From: Sulfurisoma sp.
GTDB taxonomy: Bacteria; Pseudomonadota; Gammaproteobacteria; Burkholderiales; Rhodocyclaceae
Reading direction: 5' to 3'
NCBI GenBank assembly: GCA_030691075.1
Contig: JAUYFI010000053.1
Coordinates: forward strand, 1-32,359
Length of the DNA: 32,359 nucleotides
In this document: in pieces, positions 19,872 to 29,357 of the stretch
Position numbering within the stretch: position 1 is the stretch's first letter
Layout of the letters: each line of letters opens with the position of its first letter
Position numbers and translations under genes: made by a program
The notes under the pieces: generated by a model
What the model was told of the DNA's origin: nothing
The model's database searches: none
What the model saw: only the letters and a program-made list of their open reading frames with translations

Positions 19872-19875
<4 letters not shown>

Positions 19876-20402
19876 CGCACGACGCGGCCGCCTTCCAGGA
19901 CTTCTATCCCGACGACCTCGCCCACTGCTACGGCTGCGGCCGCCTCAACGCCAACGGCCACCGGATCAAGACTTACTGGGAGGGCGACGAGACGGTCACC
20001 CACTTCACCCCGCGCCCGGAGCACACGGCGATTCCAGGCTACGTCTACGGCGGGCTGCTCGCCTCGCTGATCGACTGCCACGGCACCGGCACGGCCTCGG
20101 CCGCCGCCTACCGCTTCCGCGACCGCGAGATCGGCTCGGAGCCTCCGTTGCGCTTCGTCACCGCATCGCTGCAAGTCGACTATCTAAAGCCGACGCCGCT
20201 CGGCGTGTCGCTGGAAATCCGCGGTCGCGTCGAGGAGATCAAAGAGAAGAAGGTCGTGGTGAACGCCACCGTGTTCGCCAACGGCGAAGCCACGGCAAAG
20301 GGCCGCATTGTCGCGGTGCTCATGCCGGAAAGCATGGCGCCGAAAGTGCCGGGTCATGGATTGAGAAAAGCTTGGAAGGCAGCTCGCCCGGGAAGCGCGT
20401 GA
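19872..20402 (+). CDS. Hotdog-fold thioesterase (PaaI-like)
   Basis: 176 residues. DLAHCYGCGRLNANGHRIKTYW at the start is typical of one hotdog-thioesterase group. The core reads AIPGYVYGGLLASLIDCHGTGTA (about 56-78, with the catalytic-type HG and acidic neighbourhood), then LQVDYLKPTPLG and VVVNATVFANGEATAKG. It should hydrolyse an acyl-CoA, but the substrate is unknown. The ATG overlaps the kinase stop by 4 nt, so it is probably translated with the kinase even though no functional link is obvious. The last 15 residues are basic and not typical of the family. Confidence 0.85.
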
Positions 20403-20520
20403 CTACCTTGCCGATTTGCGCGATATCCGGGAGGAGCCGTGCCTCGTCGAGGCGCTGGATCGGCGCACAGTCGTCCGCATAGTCCGAGGTTGTTCTCGCC
20501 TCGATTCGCCACGGAAGCAT

Positions 20521-20535
20521 CCCCCCCCCCCCCCC
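20521..20535 (+). repeat. Homopolymeric tract of 15 C
   Basis: Fifteen consecutive C, 67 bp before the lgt start codon. Tracts of this length slip readily during replication. Confidence 0.85.
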
Positions 20536-20557
20536 GCGTGGCGACGCAAACACCGTC

Positions 20558-20583
20558 CCGCCAGCGCCGACTTTTTCGGGCGG
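20558..20583 (+). repeat. Dispersed motif copy 5 upstream of lgt, with short inverted repeat
   Basis: Core GCCAGCGCCGACTT at 20560-20573 followed by TTT. CCGCC (20558-20562) can pair with GGCGG (20579-20583). It lies 29 bp before the lgt start, and is the only non-coding copy. Confidence 0.6.
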
Positions 20584-20602
20584 CGGTTAGAATCGGCCGA
20601 CC

Positions 20603-21379
20603 ATGCTGATCCATCCCCAGTTCGACCCCGTCGCCCTCTCGCTCGGCCCGCTGGCCGTGCGCTGGTATGGGCTGATGTATCTTGCCGGCTTCGTCGCCTT
20701 CCTCTGGCTGGGCCGCCGCCGCGCCGCCGCCCAGCCATGGCGGGGCATGACGGCGACGGATCTCGACGACCTGCTTTTCTTCGGCGTGCTCGGCGTCATC
20801 GTCGGCGGCCGCCTGGGACAGGTGCTGTTCTACGAGCCGGGCCATTACCTCGCGCATCCGCTCGAAATTCTCGCGGTGTGGAAGGGCGGCATGAGCTTCC
20901 ATGGCGGCTTTCTCGGCGTGCTGGCGGCGATGGCGCTGTTCGCCCGCAAGCGCGGCAGGCGCTTCCTCGCCGTCACCGATTTCATCGCGCCGCTGGCGCC
21001 GCTGGGTCTGGGCGCGGGGCGCATCGGCAACTTCATCAACGGCGAGCTGTGGGGCCGTGTCGCCAGCGCCGACTTTTCGCTGGCGATGGTGTTTCCGCAA
21101 GTCGACATGCAGCCGCGCCATCCCTCGCAGCTCTACCAGGCCGGGTTGGAGGGCATTGCGCTGTTCGCGCTGCTTTGGTGGTTCTCGCGCCGGCAGCGAC
21201 CCACCGGCCAGGTCTCCGGATTGTTCCTCGCCGGCTACGGCGCCTTCCGTTTCATCGCGGAATACTTCCGCGAGCCGGACCCGGGCATCTTCGGTCTCAG
21301 CTACACCATCAGCATGGGACAATGGCTGAGCCTGCCGATGATCGCCGTCGGCATCTGGCTGATGGCGCGGAGGAAGTAA
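20603..21379 (+). CDS. lgt: Prolipoprotein diacylglyceryl transferase
   Basis: Inner-membrane enzyme that transfers a diacylglyceryl group from phosphatidylglycerol to the lipobox cysteine of prolipoproteins. 258 residues with multiple membrane helices; [12 protein letters not shown] near residue 20, [13 protein letters not shown] (93-105, conserved His), and the signature [14 protein letters not shown] (139-152). Directly after the signature the usual short polar loop is replaced by VASADFSL, encoded by a perfect hairpin that carries the dispersed motif. [14 protein letters not shown] follows as normal, so the enzyme should work. The C-terminal [14 protein letters not shown] is typical. Confidence 0.97.
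   Translation: MLIHPQFDPVALSLGPLAVRWYGLMYLAGFVAFLWLGRRRAAAQPWRGMTATDLDDLLFFGVLGVIVGGRLGQVLFYEPGHYLAHPLEILAVWKGGMSFHGGFLGVLAAMALFARKRGRRFLAVTDFIAPLAPLGLGAGRIGNFINGELWGRVASADFSLAMVFPQVDMQPRHPSQLYQAGLEGIALFALLWWFSRRQRPTGQVSGLFLAGYGAFRFIAEYFREPDPGIFGLSYTISMGQWLSLPMIAVGIWLMARRK
21061..21085 (+). repeat. Dispersed motif copy 6 as a perfect hairpin inside lgt
   Basis: CGCCAGCG (21061-21068) and CGCTGGCG (21078-21085) form a perfect 8-bp stem around the loop CCGACTTTT. The core motif is 21062-21075. It encodes VASADFSL just after the Lgt signature. Confidence 0.7.
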
Positions 21380-21446
21380 TGGCCCCCCACGCTCACATTC
21401 GTTCGCTGCCCCCCACGGGGGGGCGCATGCCTCCTTGGGGCGGCCC
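21380..21446. repeat. GC-rich intergenic repeat between lgt and the VOC gene
   Basis: Contains CCCCCC-AC-GGGGGG (21409-21422) preceded by CTCACATTCGTTCGCTG and followed by GCGCATGCCTCCTTGGGGC. This type of C-run/G-run intergenic repeat is common in betaproteobacterial genomes. It differs from copies A, B and D. Confidence 0.55.
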
Positions 21447-21458
21447 TACGGAGGCATG
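21426..21458 (+). promoter_or_regulatory. Hairpin covering the ribosome-binding site of the VOC-family gene
   Basis: CATGCCTCC (21426-21434) pairs perfectly with GGAGGCATG (21450-21458), loop 15 bases. The right arm contains the only good Shine-Dalgarno (GGAGG) and the first possible ATG, so the fold would hide them. Confidence 0.5.
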
Positions 21459-21461
21459 GAC

Positions 21462-21935
21462 GTGAGCAGGCCATTCAAGGTGCTGGGCATCCAGCAGATC
21501 GCCATCGGGGGCGCGTCGAAGGAGCGCCTGAAAACGCTGTGGGTCGACAAGCTCGGGCTGGCCGTCACCGGCAACTTCGTTTCCGAGCGCGAGAACGTCG
21601 ACGAGGACATCTGCGTCATGGGGGCCGGGCCGTTCAAGGTCGAGGTCGACCTGATGCAGCCGCTCGACCCTTCGGTGAAGCCGGCGGTGCACACGCCGCC
21701 GCTCAACCATGTCGGCCTCTGGATCGACGACCTGGCGCGGGCCGTCGAGTGGCTCACCGCGCAGGGCGTGCGCTTCGCCCCCGGCGGCATTCGCAAGGGC
21801 GCTGCCGGTTACGACATATGTTTTCTGCATCCAAAGGCCAGCGCCGACTTCCCCATCGGCGGCGAAGGCGTGCTGATCGAACTGGTGCAGGCGCCGCCGG
21901 AAGTCGTCGCCGCCTTCAATCAACTGGGAGCGTAA
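21462..21935 (+). CDS. VOC (glyoxalase/bleomycin-resistance/dioxygenase) superfamily protein
   Basis: 157 residues from the GTG at 21462, which lies 7 bp after GGAGG. The ATG at 21456 is also possible but sits 1 bp from the Shine-Dalgarno. Two beta-alpha-beta-beta-beta units are recognisable: [12 protein letters not shown] to [15 protein letters not shown], and [20 protein letters not shown] to [11 protein letters not shown]. His and Glu metal ligands are plausible in NHVGLW and LIELVQ. It resembles methylmalonyl-CoA epimerase-like members, but substrate is unknown. The segment [16 protein letters not shown] includes a dispersed-motif copy. The Old Yellow Enzyme gene follows after 2 bp. Confidence 0.8.
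   Translation: MSRPFKVLGIQQIAIGGASKERLKTLWVDKLGLAVTGNFVSERENVDEDICVMGAGPFKVEVDLMQPLDPSVKPAVHTPPLNHVGLWIDDLARAVEWLTAQGVRFAPGGIRKGAAGYDICFLHPKASADFPIGGEGVLIELVQAPPEVVAAFNQLGA
21837..21850 (+). repeat. Dispersed motif copy 7 (GCCAGCGCCGACTT) inside the VOC gene
   Basis: Exact core. It encodes ASADF in the loop before the last metal-ligand strand, the same peptide as in Lgt. Confidence 0.55.
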
Positions 21936-21937
21936 TC

Positions 21938-23026
21938 ATGCTGTTCGACAAATTCACCAACGGTGCCGTCACCTTCGCCAACCGCATCGTCATGGCGCCG
22001 ATGACGCGCTGCCGCGCCGACCACCGCGACGCGATCCCCAACGACCTGATGGTCGAGTACTACCGGCAACGTGCCACGGCCGGCATGATCCTGTCCGAAG
22101 GCGTGCCGGTGTCCGACCGCGCCCGCGGCTACCTCGGCACGCCGGCCTTGTGGAACGAGGACCAGGCCGCCGGCTGGAAGAAGGTGACGGACGCGGTGCA
22201 TGATGCCGGTGGCGCCATCTTCGCCCAGCTCTGGCATTGCGGCCGCGTCGCCCATTCGGCGTTGCACGCCGACGGGAGCAAGCCGGCTGGCGCCTCGACC
22301 AAGGTGGCGGCCACCAGCAAGACCTTCGTCATCCTCGACGGCAAGCCGACCCTGGCCGACTGCGAGACGCCGGCCGCGCTGACCACCGCCGAGGTCAAGG
22401 ACGTGGTGCAGCAGTTCGCCCACGCCGCCCACATGGCCAAGCTGGCCGGCTTCGACGGCGTCGAGATTCACGGCGCCAACGGCTACCTGATGGACCAGTT
22501 CCGCTGCCCCGCGCTCAACGATCGCAGCGACCCCTACGGCGGCTCGCTGGAGAACCGCTACCGTCTGCTGCTGGAGATCGTCGACGTCGTCGCGCTCGTC
22601 TTTGAACCGCGCCGCATCGCCGTGCGCCAGTCGCCCTACGGCAACTTCAACGACATGGTGCCCGACCCCGAGCCCATGGTGACCTACCCGTATCTCGCCG
22701 CCGAACTCGAGCGCCGCGGCATCGGATTCCTCCATATCTACGACCAGAGTGCATCGTGGATCCACGATCCGGACCATCCGCTGATGGCGGCGCTGCGCAC
22801 GGCCTACAAGGGCGCGATCATCGCCTGCGGCGGCTTCCTGCGCGAGCAGGGGGAGGCCATTCTCGCCCGTGGGCATGCCGACCTGGTGGCCATGGGCAAG
22901 CCCTACATTGCCAATCCCGATCTGGTCGCCCGCCTGCGCGCCGGGACCAGCCTGGCGCGCTGGGACGTAGATACTTTTTACGCCGGGGGAATAACGGGTT
23001 ATATTGACCACCCCACCGCTTCCTGA
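21938..23026 (+). CDS. NADH:flavin oxidoreductase, Old Yellow Enzyme family
   Basis: FMN-dependent ene-reductase type TIM barrel, 362 residues. It opens with [26 protein letters not shown] and has [29 protein letters not shown] (the substrate-binding His/Asn pair and catalytic Tyr), [14 protein letters not shown], and the FMN-phosphate region [16 protein letters not shown] with [14 protein letters not shown]. These place it with NemA/OYE-like reductases of activated alkenes or nitro-compounds. The real substrate is not evident. WHCGRVAH in place of the common WHVGRVSH, and [12 protein letters not shown] in place of QFLRDGSN, are minor departures. The start ATG at 21938 follows the VOC stop by 2 bp; longer open frame upstream is within that gene. 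Confidence 0.9.
   Translation: MLFDKFTNGAVTFANRIVMAPMTRCRADHRDAIPNDLMVEYYRQRATAGMILSEGVPVSDRARGYLGTPALWNEDQAAGWKKVTDAVHDAGGAIFAQLWHCGRVAHSALHADGSKPAGASTKVAATSKTFVILDGKPTLADCETPAALTTAEVKDVVQQFAHAAHMAKLAGFDGVEIHGANGYLMDQFRCPALNDRSDPYGGSLENRYRLLLEIVDVVALVFEPRRIAVRQSPYGNFNDMVPDPEPMVTYPYLAAELERRGIGFLHIYDQSASWIHDPDHPLMAALRTAYKGAIIACGGFLREQGEAILARGHADLVAMGKPYIANPDLVARLRAGTSLARWDVDTFYAGGITGYIDHPTAS
22977..23005 (+). promoter_or_regulatory. Candidate sigma-70 promoter for the chemoreceptor gene
   Basis: TTTACG (22977-22982), 17-bp spacer, TATATT (23000-23005), inside the 3' end of the oxidoreductase gene. Initiation near 23012 would give a leader of about 32 bases. Confidence 0.4.
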
Positions 23027-23043
23027 TTCAAAGGGCATACACC

Positions 23044-24675
23044 ATGATGGCGAATTTTCGCGTCGGCCAGAAAATCCTGGCCATCGGAGCACTGGTCGGC
23101 CTGGTTCTCGGCGCCATGCTGCTGGGTTCCTTCGCTTCGTTCGGTGAATTGCGCTCCGGCCTCGATGAGGTGAAGGACGTGGGCGTGCCCAACGCCATCG
23201 TTGCCAAGGACATGCAGATGCAGGTGGTGCAGATCCAGCAATGGCTCACCGATATCGCCGCGACCCGCGGCCAGGACGGACTCGACGACGGATTCAAGGA
23301 GGCCGAAAAGGCCTATCAGGCCTTTCTCGAAGGGCTGACCAAGATCCGCGCCTCCTATGCGCGCACCGGCGATCAGGCAGGCATCGCGCGGACGGACCGC
23401 CTCAAGGAGCGGATAGCCGCGTGGTACGCCACCGGGCGGCGCATGGCCCAGGCCTACATCGACGGCGGGCCACCCAGCGGCAACCGCGTCATGACCGAGT
23501 TCGACGCCGTGTCGAAGGAGTTGCAGGAGGCCCTCGAACCCGTGATCGCCGGCCAGATCGGCCAGGCAAGGCGCGAAATCGAAATAGCGGTCGCCACGGC
23601 GGGCAAGGTACAAACACTCACGGTCGCGGGTATCCTGATGGCGGTCATCGCGCTCGCCGTTGGCGGTTTTTTGCTTGGGCGCGGCGTGGCGCGACCGCTC
23701 GACCGCATGAGCGCGATGATGACCGACCTGGTCGAGCGCAAGGATTTCTCGGTGCAACTGGATGTCGTCGGCAAGGACGAAATCGCCCGCACCGCCTCCA
23801 GTTTCAACCTCCTCGTCGCCACGCTGCGCCAGATGCTGCACGAACTCAATCGGGACGTGGGCAAGCTCGACGACACCGCCAATCATCTCGCCAGCGCCAT
23901 CGATAGCTCGTCGTCCGGATCCGGCACCACCAGCGACGCGGCCGCGGCCATGGCGGCGGCCGTCGAGCAGATGTCGGTAAGCCTCGACCAGATGCGCGGC
24001 AGCACCCGCGCCGCGCTCGCCATCGTCAGCGATGCCACGCATCATTCCGACGAAGGCGCTCGCGTCATCGGCGACGCCATGGCTGACATGCAGAAAATTT
24101 CGGGCGCCGTGCGGCAGGTGGCCGAAGTGATACGCACGCTGGGCGAACAGACCAGCGGAATTTCCGACATCGTCGGTGTAATCCGCGATGTGGCCGACCA
24201 GACGAATTTGCTGGCGCTCAATGCCGCTATCGAAGCGGCGCGCGCCGGCGAGCAGGGCCGGGGCTTCGCCGTCGTCGCCGACGAGGTGAGAAAGCTGGCC
24301 GAACGCACCGCCAATGCCACCAGCCAAATCGGCAACATGATCGACGCCATCCAGGGCAGCGCGCGGACAGCGGCGGAGCAGATGGATCGCGCGGTGACCG
24401 AGGCGGAGGCCGGCGCCCACCTGGCTGGCGAAGCGGGGCAGGCCATCGCCGCCATCCGCGGCAACAACGGCAAGGTCGGCGGCGTCTTCCAGGAGATTTC
24501 CGCCGCCATCGACGAGCAATCCGTCGCGAGCCATGACATTGCCCGGCAAGTCGAGCAGGTGGCGCGCGCATCGGAGGAAAGCAGCGACGCCGTCGGCCGC
24601 ACGGCCGCCGCGGCGCGCACGCTGGAGACACTGTCGCACGACATGCGCCGTCGCGTGGATCAGTTCCGCGCATGA
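23044..24675 (+). CDS. Methyl-accepting chemotaxis protein
   Basis: 543 residues. First membrane helix about 11-33, a helical periplasmic region of about 155 residues, second helix about 192-212, HAMP domain to about 266, then the signalling coiled coil. The hairpin tip is canonical: [20 protein letters not shown] and [23 protein letters not shown] around residues 378-420. The periplasmic part looks like a four-helix-bundle sensor without a PAS or Cache motif I can name. No CheR/CheB-binding pentapeptide at the C-terminus. The stop codon overlaps the start of an OprB-type porin gene, which suggests the receptor's ligand is what that porin admits. Confidence 0.95.
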   Translation: MMANFRVGQKILAIGALVGLVLGAMLLGSFASFGELRSGLDEVKDVGVPNAIVAKDMQMQVVQIQQWLTDIAATRGQDGLDDGFKEAEKAYQAFLEGLTKIRASYARTGDQAGIARTDRLKERIAAWYATGRRMAQAYIDGGPPSGNRVMTEFDAVSKELQEALEPVIAGQIGQARREIEIAVATAGKVQTLTVAGILMAVIALAVGGFLLGRGVARPLDRMSAMMTDLVERKDFSVQLDVVGKDEIARTASSFNLLVATLRQMLHELNRDVGKLDDTANHLASAIDSSSSGSGTTSDAAAAMAAAVEQMSVSLDQMRGSTRAALAIVSDATHHSDEGARVIGDAMADMQKISGAVRQVAEVIRTLGEQTSGISDIVGVIRDVADQTNLLALNAAIEAARAGEQGRGFAVVADEVRKLAERTANATSQIGNMIDAIQGSARTAAEQMDRAVTEAEAGAHLAGEAGQAIAAIRGNNGKVGGVFQEISAAIDEQSVASHDIARQVEQVARASEESSDAVGRTAAAARTLETLSHDMRRRVDQFRA

Positions 24676-26042
24676 CAAGCGCGGCACGACTTGCGGGCGG
24701 GATCATCTGCCTGGCACTGACATCCTCGCTCGCGACGGCGCAGGGCGCCGAGGCCGTGCCCGTTCCCGCGACACGGTCGGAAGATTCCGCGCCCGACTAT
24801 GCCGCCGACACGCTCACCGGTGACTGGGGTGGTCTGCGCACGCGCCTCTACAAGGCCGGCATTGCCACCGAGTTCGTCTGGAAGGTCGATGCGCTGTCCA
24901 ACGGCCGGGGCGGCATCCAGCGGGGCGACGAGGTGATGGGCAATCTCGACTCGAAACTGAGTTTCGATTTCGACAAGATTGCCGGCTGGAACGAAACCAC
25001 GGCCCTGCTGCATGTCTTGAGCCACCAGGGCGGCAAATTCAACGCCCGCCATGTCGGCAGCTGGACCGGCGTGTCGAACATCGAGGTGCCGGTCAATACC
25101 ACCAAGATATTTCACGCCTGGCTGCAGAAGGGCTTCAACGATGGGCGCTTCTCGCTGCTGGCCGGTCTCTACCCGGTCGACTCGGAGTTCTCGGTGCTCG
25201 AATCCGCCGGCGTTTTCGTCCAGCCACCCTACGGCCCCCCGGCCGATCTCGGCCTGACACGGGGCCCCTCGATCTTCAACACGTCGAGTTTCGGCATTCG
25301 CGCCAAATGGACATCCACCGACCAGACGCTCTACGCCCAGGGCGCCGTGCTCGACGGCATCCCCGGCGACCCGAACAACCCCAAGGGAACCCATGTGCGC
25401 TTCGACAAGGGCGATGGCGGTTTCATGATCGCCGAATTGGGCTGGGCGCCGGCGGAACACGGGCACGCCTTCGACCATACCCAGCCTGTCGACGTGCCGA
25501 AGAGTCCGGACATGGTGAGCCACGAGCGCGCCGACACGATATCCAAGTATGCGGCCGGCCTCTGGCGCTACACCGCCAAGGCCGACGACCTCTTCAATGT
25601 CGATGCCGCCGGCAATCCGTTGCGCCAGCCGAGCTGGGGCGCCTATGCGTTGGCCGAGCGCACGCTGTTCCGCTTCGGGGACGATCCGTCGCGGCGCCTG
25701 ACCGTATTCGCCCGCTACAGCCTCACCGACGGACGCTCCAGCGCGATCCGCGATACGGCGAGTGCCGGCCTCAACCTCAAGGGCCCGTTCGCCCAACGAG
25801 AGGACGACACGCTGGGCATCGCCTTAACCCGAGCCCGCTACGGCAGGGCCTGGCGCGATGCCCAAGGCGCATCGGGCATCGATACGGTCAACAGCGAGGA
25901 TGCCGTCGAACTCACCTACCGTGCCCAGATCAGCCGCAAGTTCCACGTGCAGCCGCTGTGGCAGTACATCCGGCATCCGGGCGGCGACAGAACCACGAAG
26001 GACGCCAGCATCCTCGGCGTGCGCCTGGAGTTCTGGCTCTAA
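24672..26042 (+). CDS. OprB-type carbohydrate-selective outer-membrane porin
   Basis: 456 residues. Signal peptide with cleavage near ATA-QG (residue 23). The OprB family start [20 protein letters not shown] is followed by repeated aromatic-ended amphipathic strands, for example [10 protein letters not shown] at the very C-terminus with the terminal aromatic-Leu pattern expected for outer-membrane insertion. [12 protein letters not shown] and [15 protein letters not shown] are also typical. It should form a 16-stranded pore for sugars or related small solutes. It overlaps the chemoreceptor by 4 nt. Converges on the efflux operon with a 2-bp gap and no terminator between them. Confidence 0.88.
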   Translation: MTSAARLAGGIICLALTSSLATAQGAEAVPVPATRSEDSAPDYAADTLTGDWGGLRTRLYKAGIATEFVWKVDALSNGRGGIQRGDEVMGNLDSKLSFDFDKIAGWNETTALLHVLSHQGGKFNARHVGSWTGVSNIEVPVNTTKIFHAWLQKGFNDGRFSLLAGLYPVDSEFSVLESAGVFVQPPYGPPADLGLTRGPSIFNTSSFGIRAKWTSTDQTLYAQGAVLDGIPGDPNNPKGTHVRFDKGDGGFMIAELGWAPAEHGHAFDHTQPVDVPKSPDMVSHERADTISKYAAGLWRYTAKADDLFNVDAAGNPLRQPSWGAYALAERTLFRFGDDPSRRLTVFARYSLTDGRSSAIRDTASAGLNLKGPFAQREDDTLGIALTRARYGRAWRDAQGASGIDTVNSEDAVELTYRAQISRKFHVQPLWQYIRHPGGDRTTKDASILGVRLEFWL

Positions 26043-26044
26043 TC

Positions 26045-29000
26045 TCAATTCGCTTCCAAATCGGTGCTCCGGCGGCGCTGCGTGTCGCTTGACTCGAGTT
26101 CTTGCCGAATCGCGCCGAAACGCAGGTAGAGCGCCGGCAGTACCACCATGTTCAGCAGCGTCGAGGACAGCAACCCGCACAGAATGACCACCGCCATCGG
26201 CGCCTGAATCTCCGAGCCCGGCTGGCCGCCGGACAGCGCCAGCGGCACCAGGGCGAGCCCTGCGGCCAGCGCCGTCATCAGGATCGGAATCAGCCGTTCC
26301 TCGGCGCCGCGTCGCACCGCTTCTTCCATGTCCTTGACTTGGTCGTGCTCGACCAGGTGATGGATGTGCGAAATCATCATCACGCCATTGCGCGTGGCGA
26401 TGCCGAACAGGGTGATGAAGCCGATGATCGAGGCGATGGTGACCACGCCGCCCGCGGCGAACACGCCGACCACGCCGCCGATGATGGCCAGCGGCAGGTT
26501 GAGCATGACGAGCAGCGCGTCGCGCGATGTATGGAACGCCACGTACAACAGCATGAAGATGCCGGCCACGACGAGGCCACCCAGCAGCAGCAGGATGCGC
26601 GCCGCCTCGGCGGCCGACTCGAACTGGCCGCCGAACTCGATGTGGTAGCCGGCCGGCAGCTTGACCTGCCGTGCCACCTTCGCCTGCATCTCGCCGACGA
26701 CGCTTTTCAGATCGCGTCCGGCGACGTTGGCCATGACCACGATCTTGCGCTGCACGTTCTCGCGGTTGATGAAGTACGGCCCGCGATCGTTCCGGATGTC
26801 GGCCAGCGCCGACAGCGGCAACTGCGCTCCCGACGGCGTGGTGATCAAGGTCGCGCGGATGGCGTCGAGGTTGTCGCGCACCGCCGGGTCGTAGCGCACC
26901 ACAAGGTCGAAGGTCGCCTGGCCCTGCACCACCTTCGACACCGCCAGGCCGGTAAACGCCGTCTCGATGGCCTCCGACACTTCCTTGGCCGACAGGCCGT
27001 GACGCGCCAGCGCATCGCGCCGGTACTTCATGGTCAGGAAGGGAATGTCGACCTGCTGCTCCGGTTGCACGTCCACCGCGCCCGCGACCGTCGCCATGAC
27101 GCCCGTGACCTCCTGCGCCAGCTTGCGCAGTTCGGCAAGGTCGCCGCCGAAAATCTTCACGGCGATGTTGGCCCGCGTGCCCGAGAGCATGTGGTCGATG
27201 CGGTGGGAGATCGGCTGGCCGACCACCACCTGCACGCCCTGCAGCCTGGCGAAATCGGCGCGCAGCGCGGCGAGAAATGCTTCCTTCGTCCGTTGGCCCA
27301 TCTTCAGCGTCACCTCGATTTCGGACTGATGCACGTCGAGCGCATGCGGATCGAGCGGCGAGCGGCCGGTGCGCCGCGCCGTGGCGACGACCTCGGGATG
27401 GGCCAGCATCGCCTCCTCGACCATCTGCCCGAGCTTGGCCGACTCGGCCAGCGCGGTGCCCGGCAGCGTCTCGACGCCCACGGTCAGCGTGCCCTCGTTG
27501 AAGTCGGGCAGGAAGGCCTGCCCGGCCAGTCCGAGCGCGGCGAGAGCCACGACCAGCAGGCCGGTGCTGGCGGCGGCAATCGCCTTCCAGCGGGTCAGCG
27601 TGGCATCGAGCAGGCGGCGATAGCCCAGGTGCAGCCAGCGCACGAAACGCGGCTCGTCGTGGGCGGTGACCTCCCTGGCGTTGCCGAGAAACATCGAGGC
27701 CAGCACCGGCGTCACCGTGACCGACACCAGCAGCGAGGCGAACAGCGAAATCACATAAGCCAGGCCCAGCGGCACCATCAGCCGGCCTTCGACCCCGGAC
27801 AGGAAGAACAGCGGCACGAAGACCAGCATGATGATCAGCGTGGCGAAGACGATGGAACCCTGGATTTCGCGGGTGGCGAGGAACACCACGTGCACCGTCG
27901 ATTCGCGCCGCACCTCCGGCTTGGCGTGGTTCTCGCGCAGTCGGCGCACGATGTTCTCCACCACCACGATGGCGTCGTCCACCAGTGCACCGAGCGCAAT
28001 GGCCATGCCGCCCAGCGTCATGGTGTTGATGGTCGCGCCGAGCGCCTTCAGCGACAGCACGGCCGCGAGCAGCGACAGCGGCAACGCCACCAGGGTGATG
28101 GCCGTCGAGCGCAGCGAAACGAGGAAGGCGAAGACGATGGCGACGACCAGGAAGGCGCCGTCGCGCAGCGCCGCGCGCAGGTTGGCAATCGAAATCTCGA
28201 TGAAGTCGGACTGGCGGAACAAACGGGTTTCGATCTTCATGCCCGCTGGCAGCGACTTCTGGATATCGGCCAGGATGGCATCCAGCGTTCGCGTCAGCTC
28301 CAGCGTGTTGGCGGCGGGCTGGCGCTGGATGCCCAGCACCACGGCCGGCTTGCCGTTGGTCGAGCCGACGCCGCGTGCCACCGCCGTGCCCAGCGCCACG
28401 TCGGCGACATGGCGGATCAGCACCGGCTGGCCGCCCCGCATCGCCACCACGGCCTCGGCGACGTCATCCACCGTGCGCACCCGGCCGATGCCCTGGATCA
28501 GGTACTCCTGGCCGTTCTCGGCGTAATAGCCCGATGCCGCGTTGCTGTTGGCACCCTCGACAGCCTTCACCACCTCGTCGAGGGTGAGGCCGTAGGCGGC
28601 CAGCCGCTCGGGCTTCAGCGTCACCTGAAACTGTTGCAGGTCGCCGCCGATGGGCAGCACTTCGGCCACCCCCGGCACCGCCAGCAGGCGTTTCCTCAAC
28701 ACGTAGTCCGCCGTGTTCTTCAGTGCGACGGTCGAATGCGCGCCCGGCTGCTCCGAGGTCAGCGCGATGAACATGATCTCGCCCATGATCGAGGCGGCCG
28801 GCGCCATGACCGGGGCTTCGACGCCGGGCGGTAGCGCCGCGCGGGCGAGTTGCAGCTTCTCGGCGACGACCTGGCGGGCAAGAAATGCGTCGGTGCCCCA
28901 GGCGAACTCGACGGTGATCACCGACAGCCCGATCTTGGTCGAGGAGCGCACGCGGCGCACGCCGGGCGCGCCGTTCAACGCCGTCTCGATCGGGAAGGTG

Positions 29001-29194
29001 ACCAGCGACTCCATGTCGGCGGGCGCCATGCCGGCCGCTTCGGTCACCACGGTGACGGTCGGCGCGGTCAGGTCGGGAAAGACGTCGACCGGCGTGCGCG
29101 AAGTTTCATAGCCGCCCCAGGCGAGCAGCAGCAGCGCCCCGACGACGACGAACAGCCGGTTGCGCAGGGACCACTGGATGATGTTTTCAATCAT
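26045..29194 (-). CDS. Heavy-metal efflux RND transporter, CzcA/CusA family
   Basis: Inner-membrane proton-driven pump of a tripartite metal exporter, 1049 residues from the ATG at 29194; a TTG three codons upstream is alternative. It has the family's 12-helix layout with the opening IIQWSLRNRLFVVVGALLLL, RTPVDVFPDLTAPTV and the porter loops. The helix-4 motif reads GGMAIALGALVDDAIVVVEN, so it has neither the DFG...DGA motif of CzcA-type Zn/Co/Cd pumps nor the VDAA of CusA. It fits the ALGxLVDDA-type subgroup, whose metal is less certain. Helix 11 includes FGIATRNGVMMISHIHHLVEH. It is the last gene of the czcCBA-like operon, separated from the adaptor by a 160-bp gap holding repeat copy D. 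Confidence 0.92.
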   Translation of the reverse strand: MIENIIQWSLRNRLFVVVGALLLLAWGGYETSRTPVDVFPDLTAPTVTVVTEAAGMAPADMESLVTFPIETALNGAPGVRRVRSSTKIGLSVITVEFAWGTDAFLARQVVAEKLQLARAALPPGVEAPVMAPAASIMGEIMFIALTSEQPGAHSTVALKNTADYVLRKRLLAVPGVAEVLPIGGDLQQFQVTLKPERLAAYGLTLDEVVKAVEGANSNAASGYYAENGQEYLIQGIGRVRTVDDVAEAVVAMRGGQPVLIRHVADVALGTAVARGVGSTNGKPAVVLGIQRQPAANTLELTRTLDAILADIQKSLPAGMKIETRLFRQSDFIEISIANLRAALRDGAFLVVAIVFAFLVSLRSTAITLVALPLSLLAAVLSLKALGATINTMTLGGMAIALGALVDDAIVVVENIVRRLRENHAKPEVRRESTVHVVFLATREIQGSIVFATLIIMLVFVPLFFLSGVEGRLMVPLGLAYVISLFASLLVSVTVTPVLASMFLGNAREVTAHDEPRFVRWLHLGYRRLLDATLTRWKAIAAASTGLLVVALAALGLAGQAFLPDFNEGTLTVGVETLPGTALAESAKLGQMVEEAMLAHPEVVATARRTGRSPLDPHALDVHQSEIEVTLKMGQRTKEAFLAALRADFARLQGVQVVVGQPISHRIDHMLSGTRANIAVKIFGGDLAELRKLAQEVTGVMATVAGAVDVQPEQQVDIPFLTMKYRRDALARHGLSAKEVSEAIETAFTGLAVSKVVQGQATFDLVVRYDPAVRDNLDAIRATLITTPSGAQLPLSALADIRNDRGPYFINRENVQRKIVVMANVAGRDLKSVVGEMQAKVARQVKLPAGYHIEFGGQFESAAEAARILLLLGGLVVAGIFMLLYVAFHTSRDALLVMLNLPLAIIGGVVGVFAAGGVVTIASIIGFITLFGIATRNGVMMISHIHHLVEHDQVKDMEEAVRRGAEERLIPILMTALAAGLALVPLALSGGQPGSEIQAPMAVVILCGLLSSTLLNMVVLPALYLRFGAIRQELESSDTQRRRSTDLEAN

Positions 29195-29243
29195 GATGGG
29201 CAATCTTTAACGTGAAAGAACCTCATTTGGCGCCGAGTAAAAC

Positions 29244-29301
29244 ATCGAGCGCAGCGAGCAAACCCGTCGCCTCCCCGTGAGGGGAGGGCGGGAGGGGCGG
29301 G
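29244..29301. repeat. GC-rich intergenic palindromic repeat, copy D (inverted orientation)
   Basis: Reverse complement of the family at 948-1010 and 3769-3826: ATCGAGCGCAGCGAGC followed by hairpin CTCCCC-GTGA-GGGGAG (29271-29286). It fills most of the gap between the efflux adaptor and pump genes. Confidence 0.7.
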
Positions 29302-29357
29302 TGTCTATTGCCTTTAACGATTTCATGGCACGGGGGTGGGCCTGACGATCATGAAAG

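Larger units (their letters stand above)
20403..20602. other. Intergenic region upstream of lgt with C15 tract and a dispersed motif copy
   Basis: Two hundred bases with no supported gene. Open frames on both strands cross it, but neither matches a known family, and the + frame is interrupted in sense by the homopolymer. It holds a run of 15 C residues (20521-20535) and motif copy 5 (20560-20573). No clear promoter for lgt was identified. Confidence 0.6.

Noticed and set aside
20320..20553. A minus-strand open frame of 77 codons across the thioesterase end and the C15 tract
   Set aside because: It overlaps a real gene, includes a Gly run from the homopolymer, and matches no family.
26102..28834. 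A 910-codon open frame on the + strand opposite the RND pump gene
   Set aside because: It is His/Gln/Arg-rich with no domain pattern, and is the expected by-product of a GC-rich gene on the other strand. The pump on the minus strand has clear family motifs.
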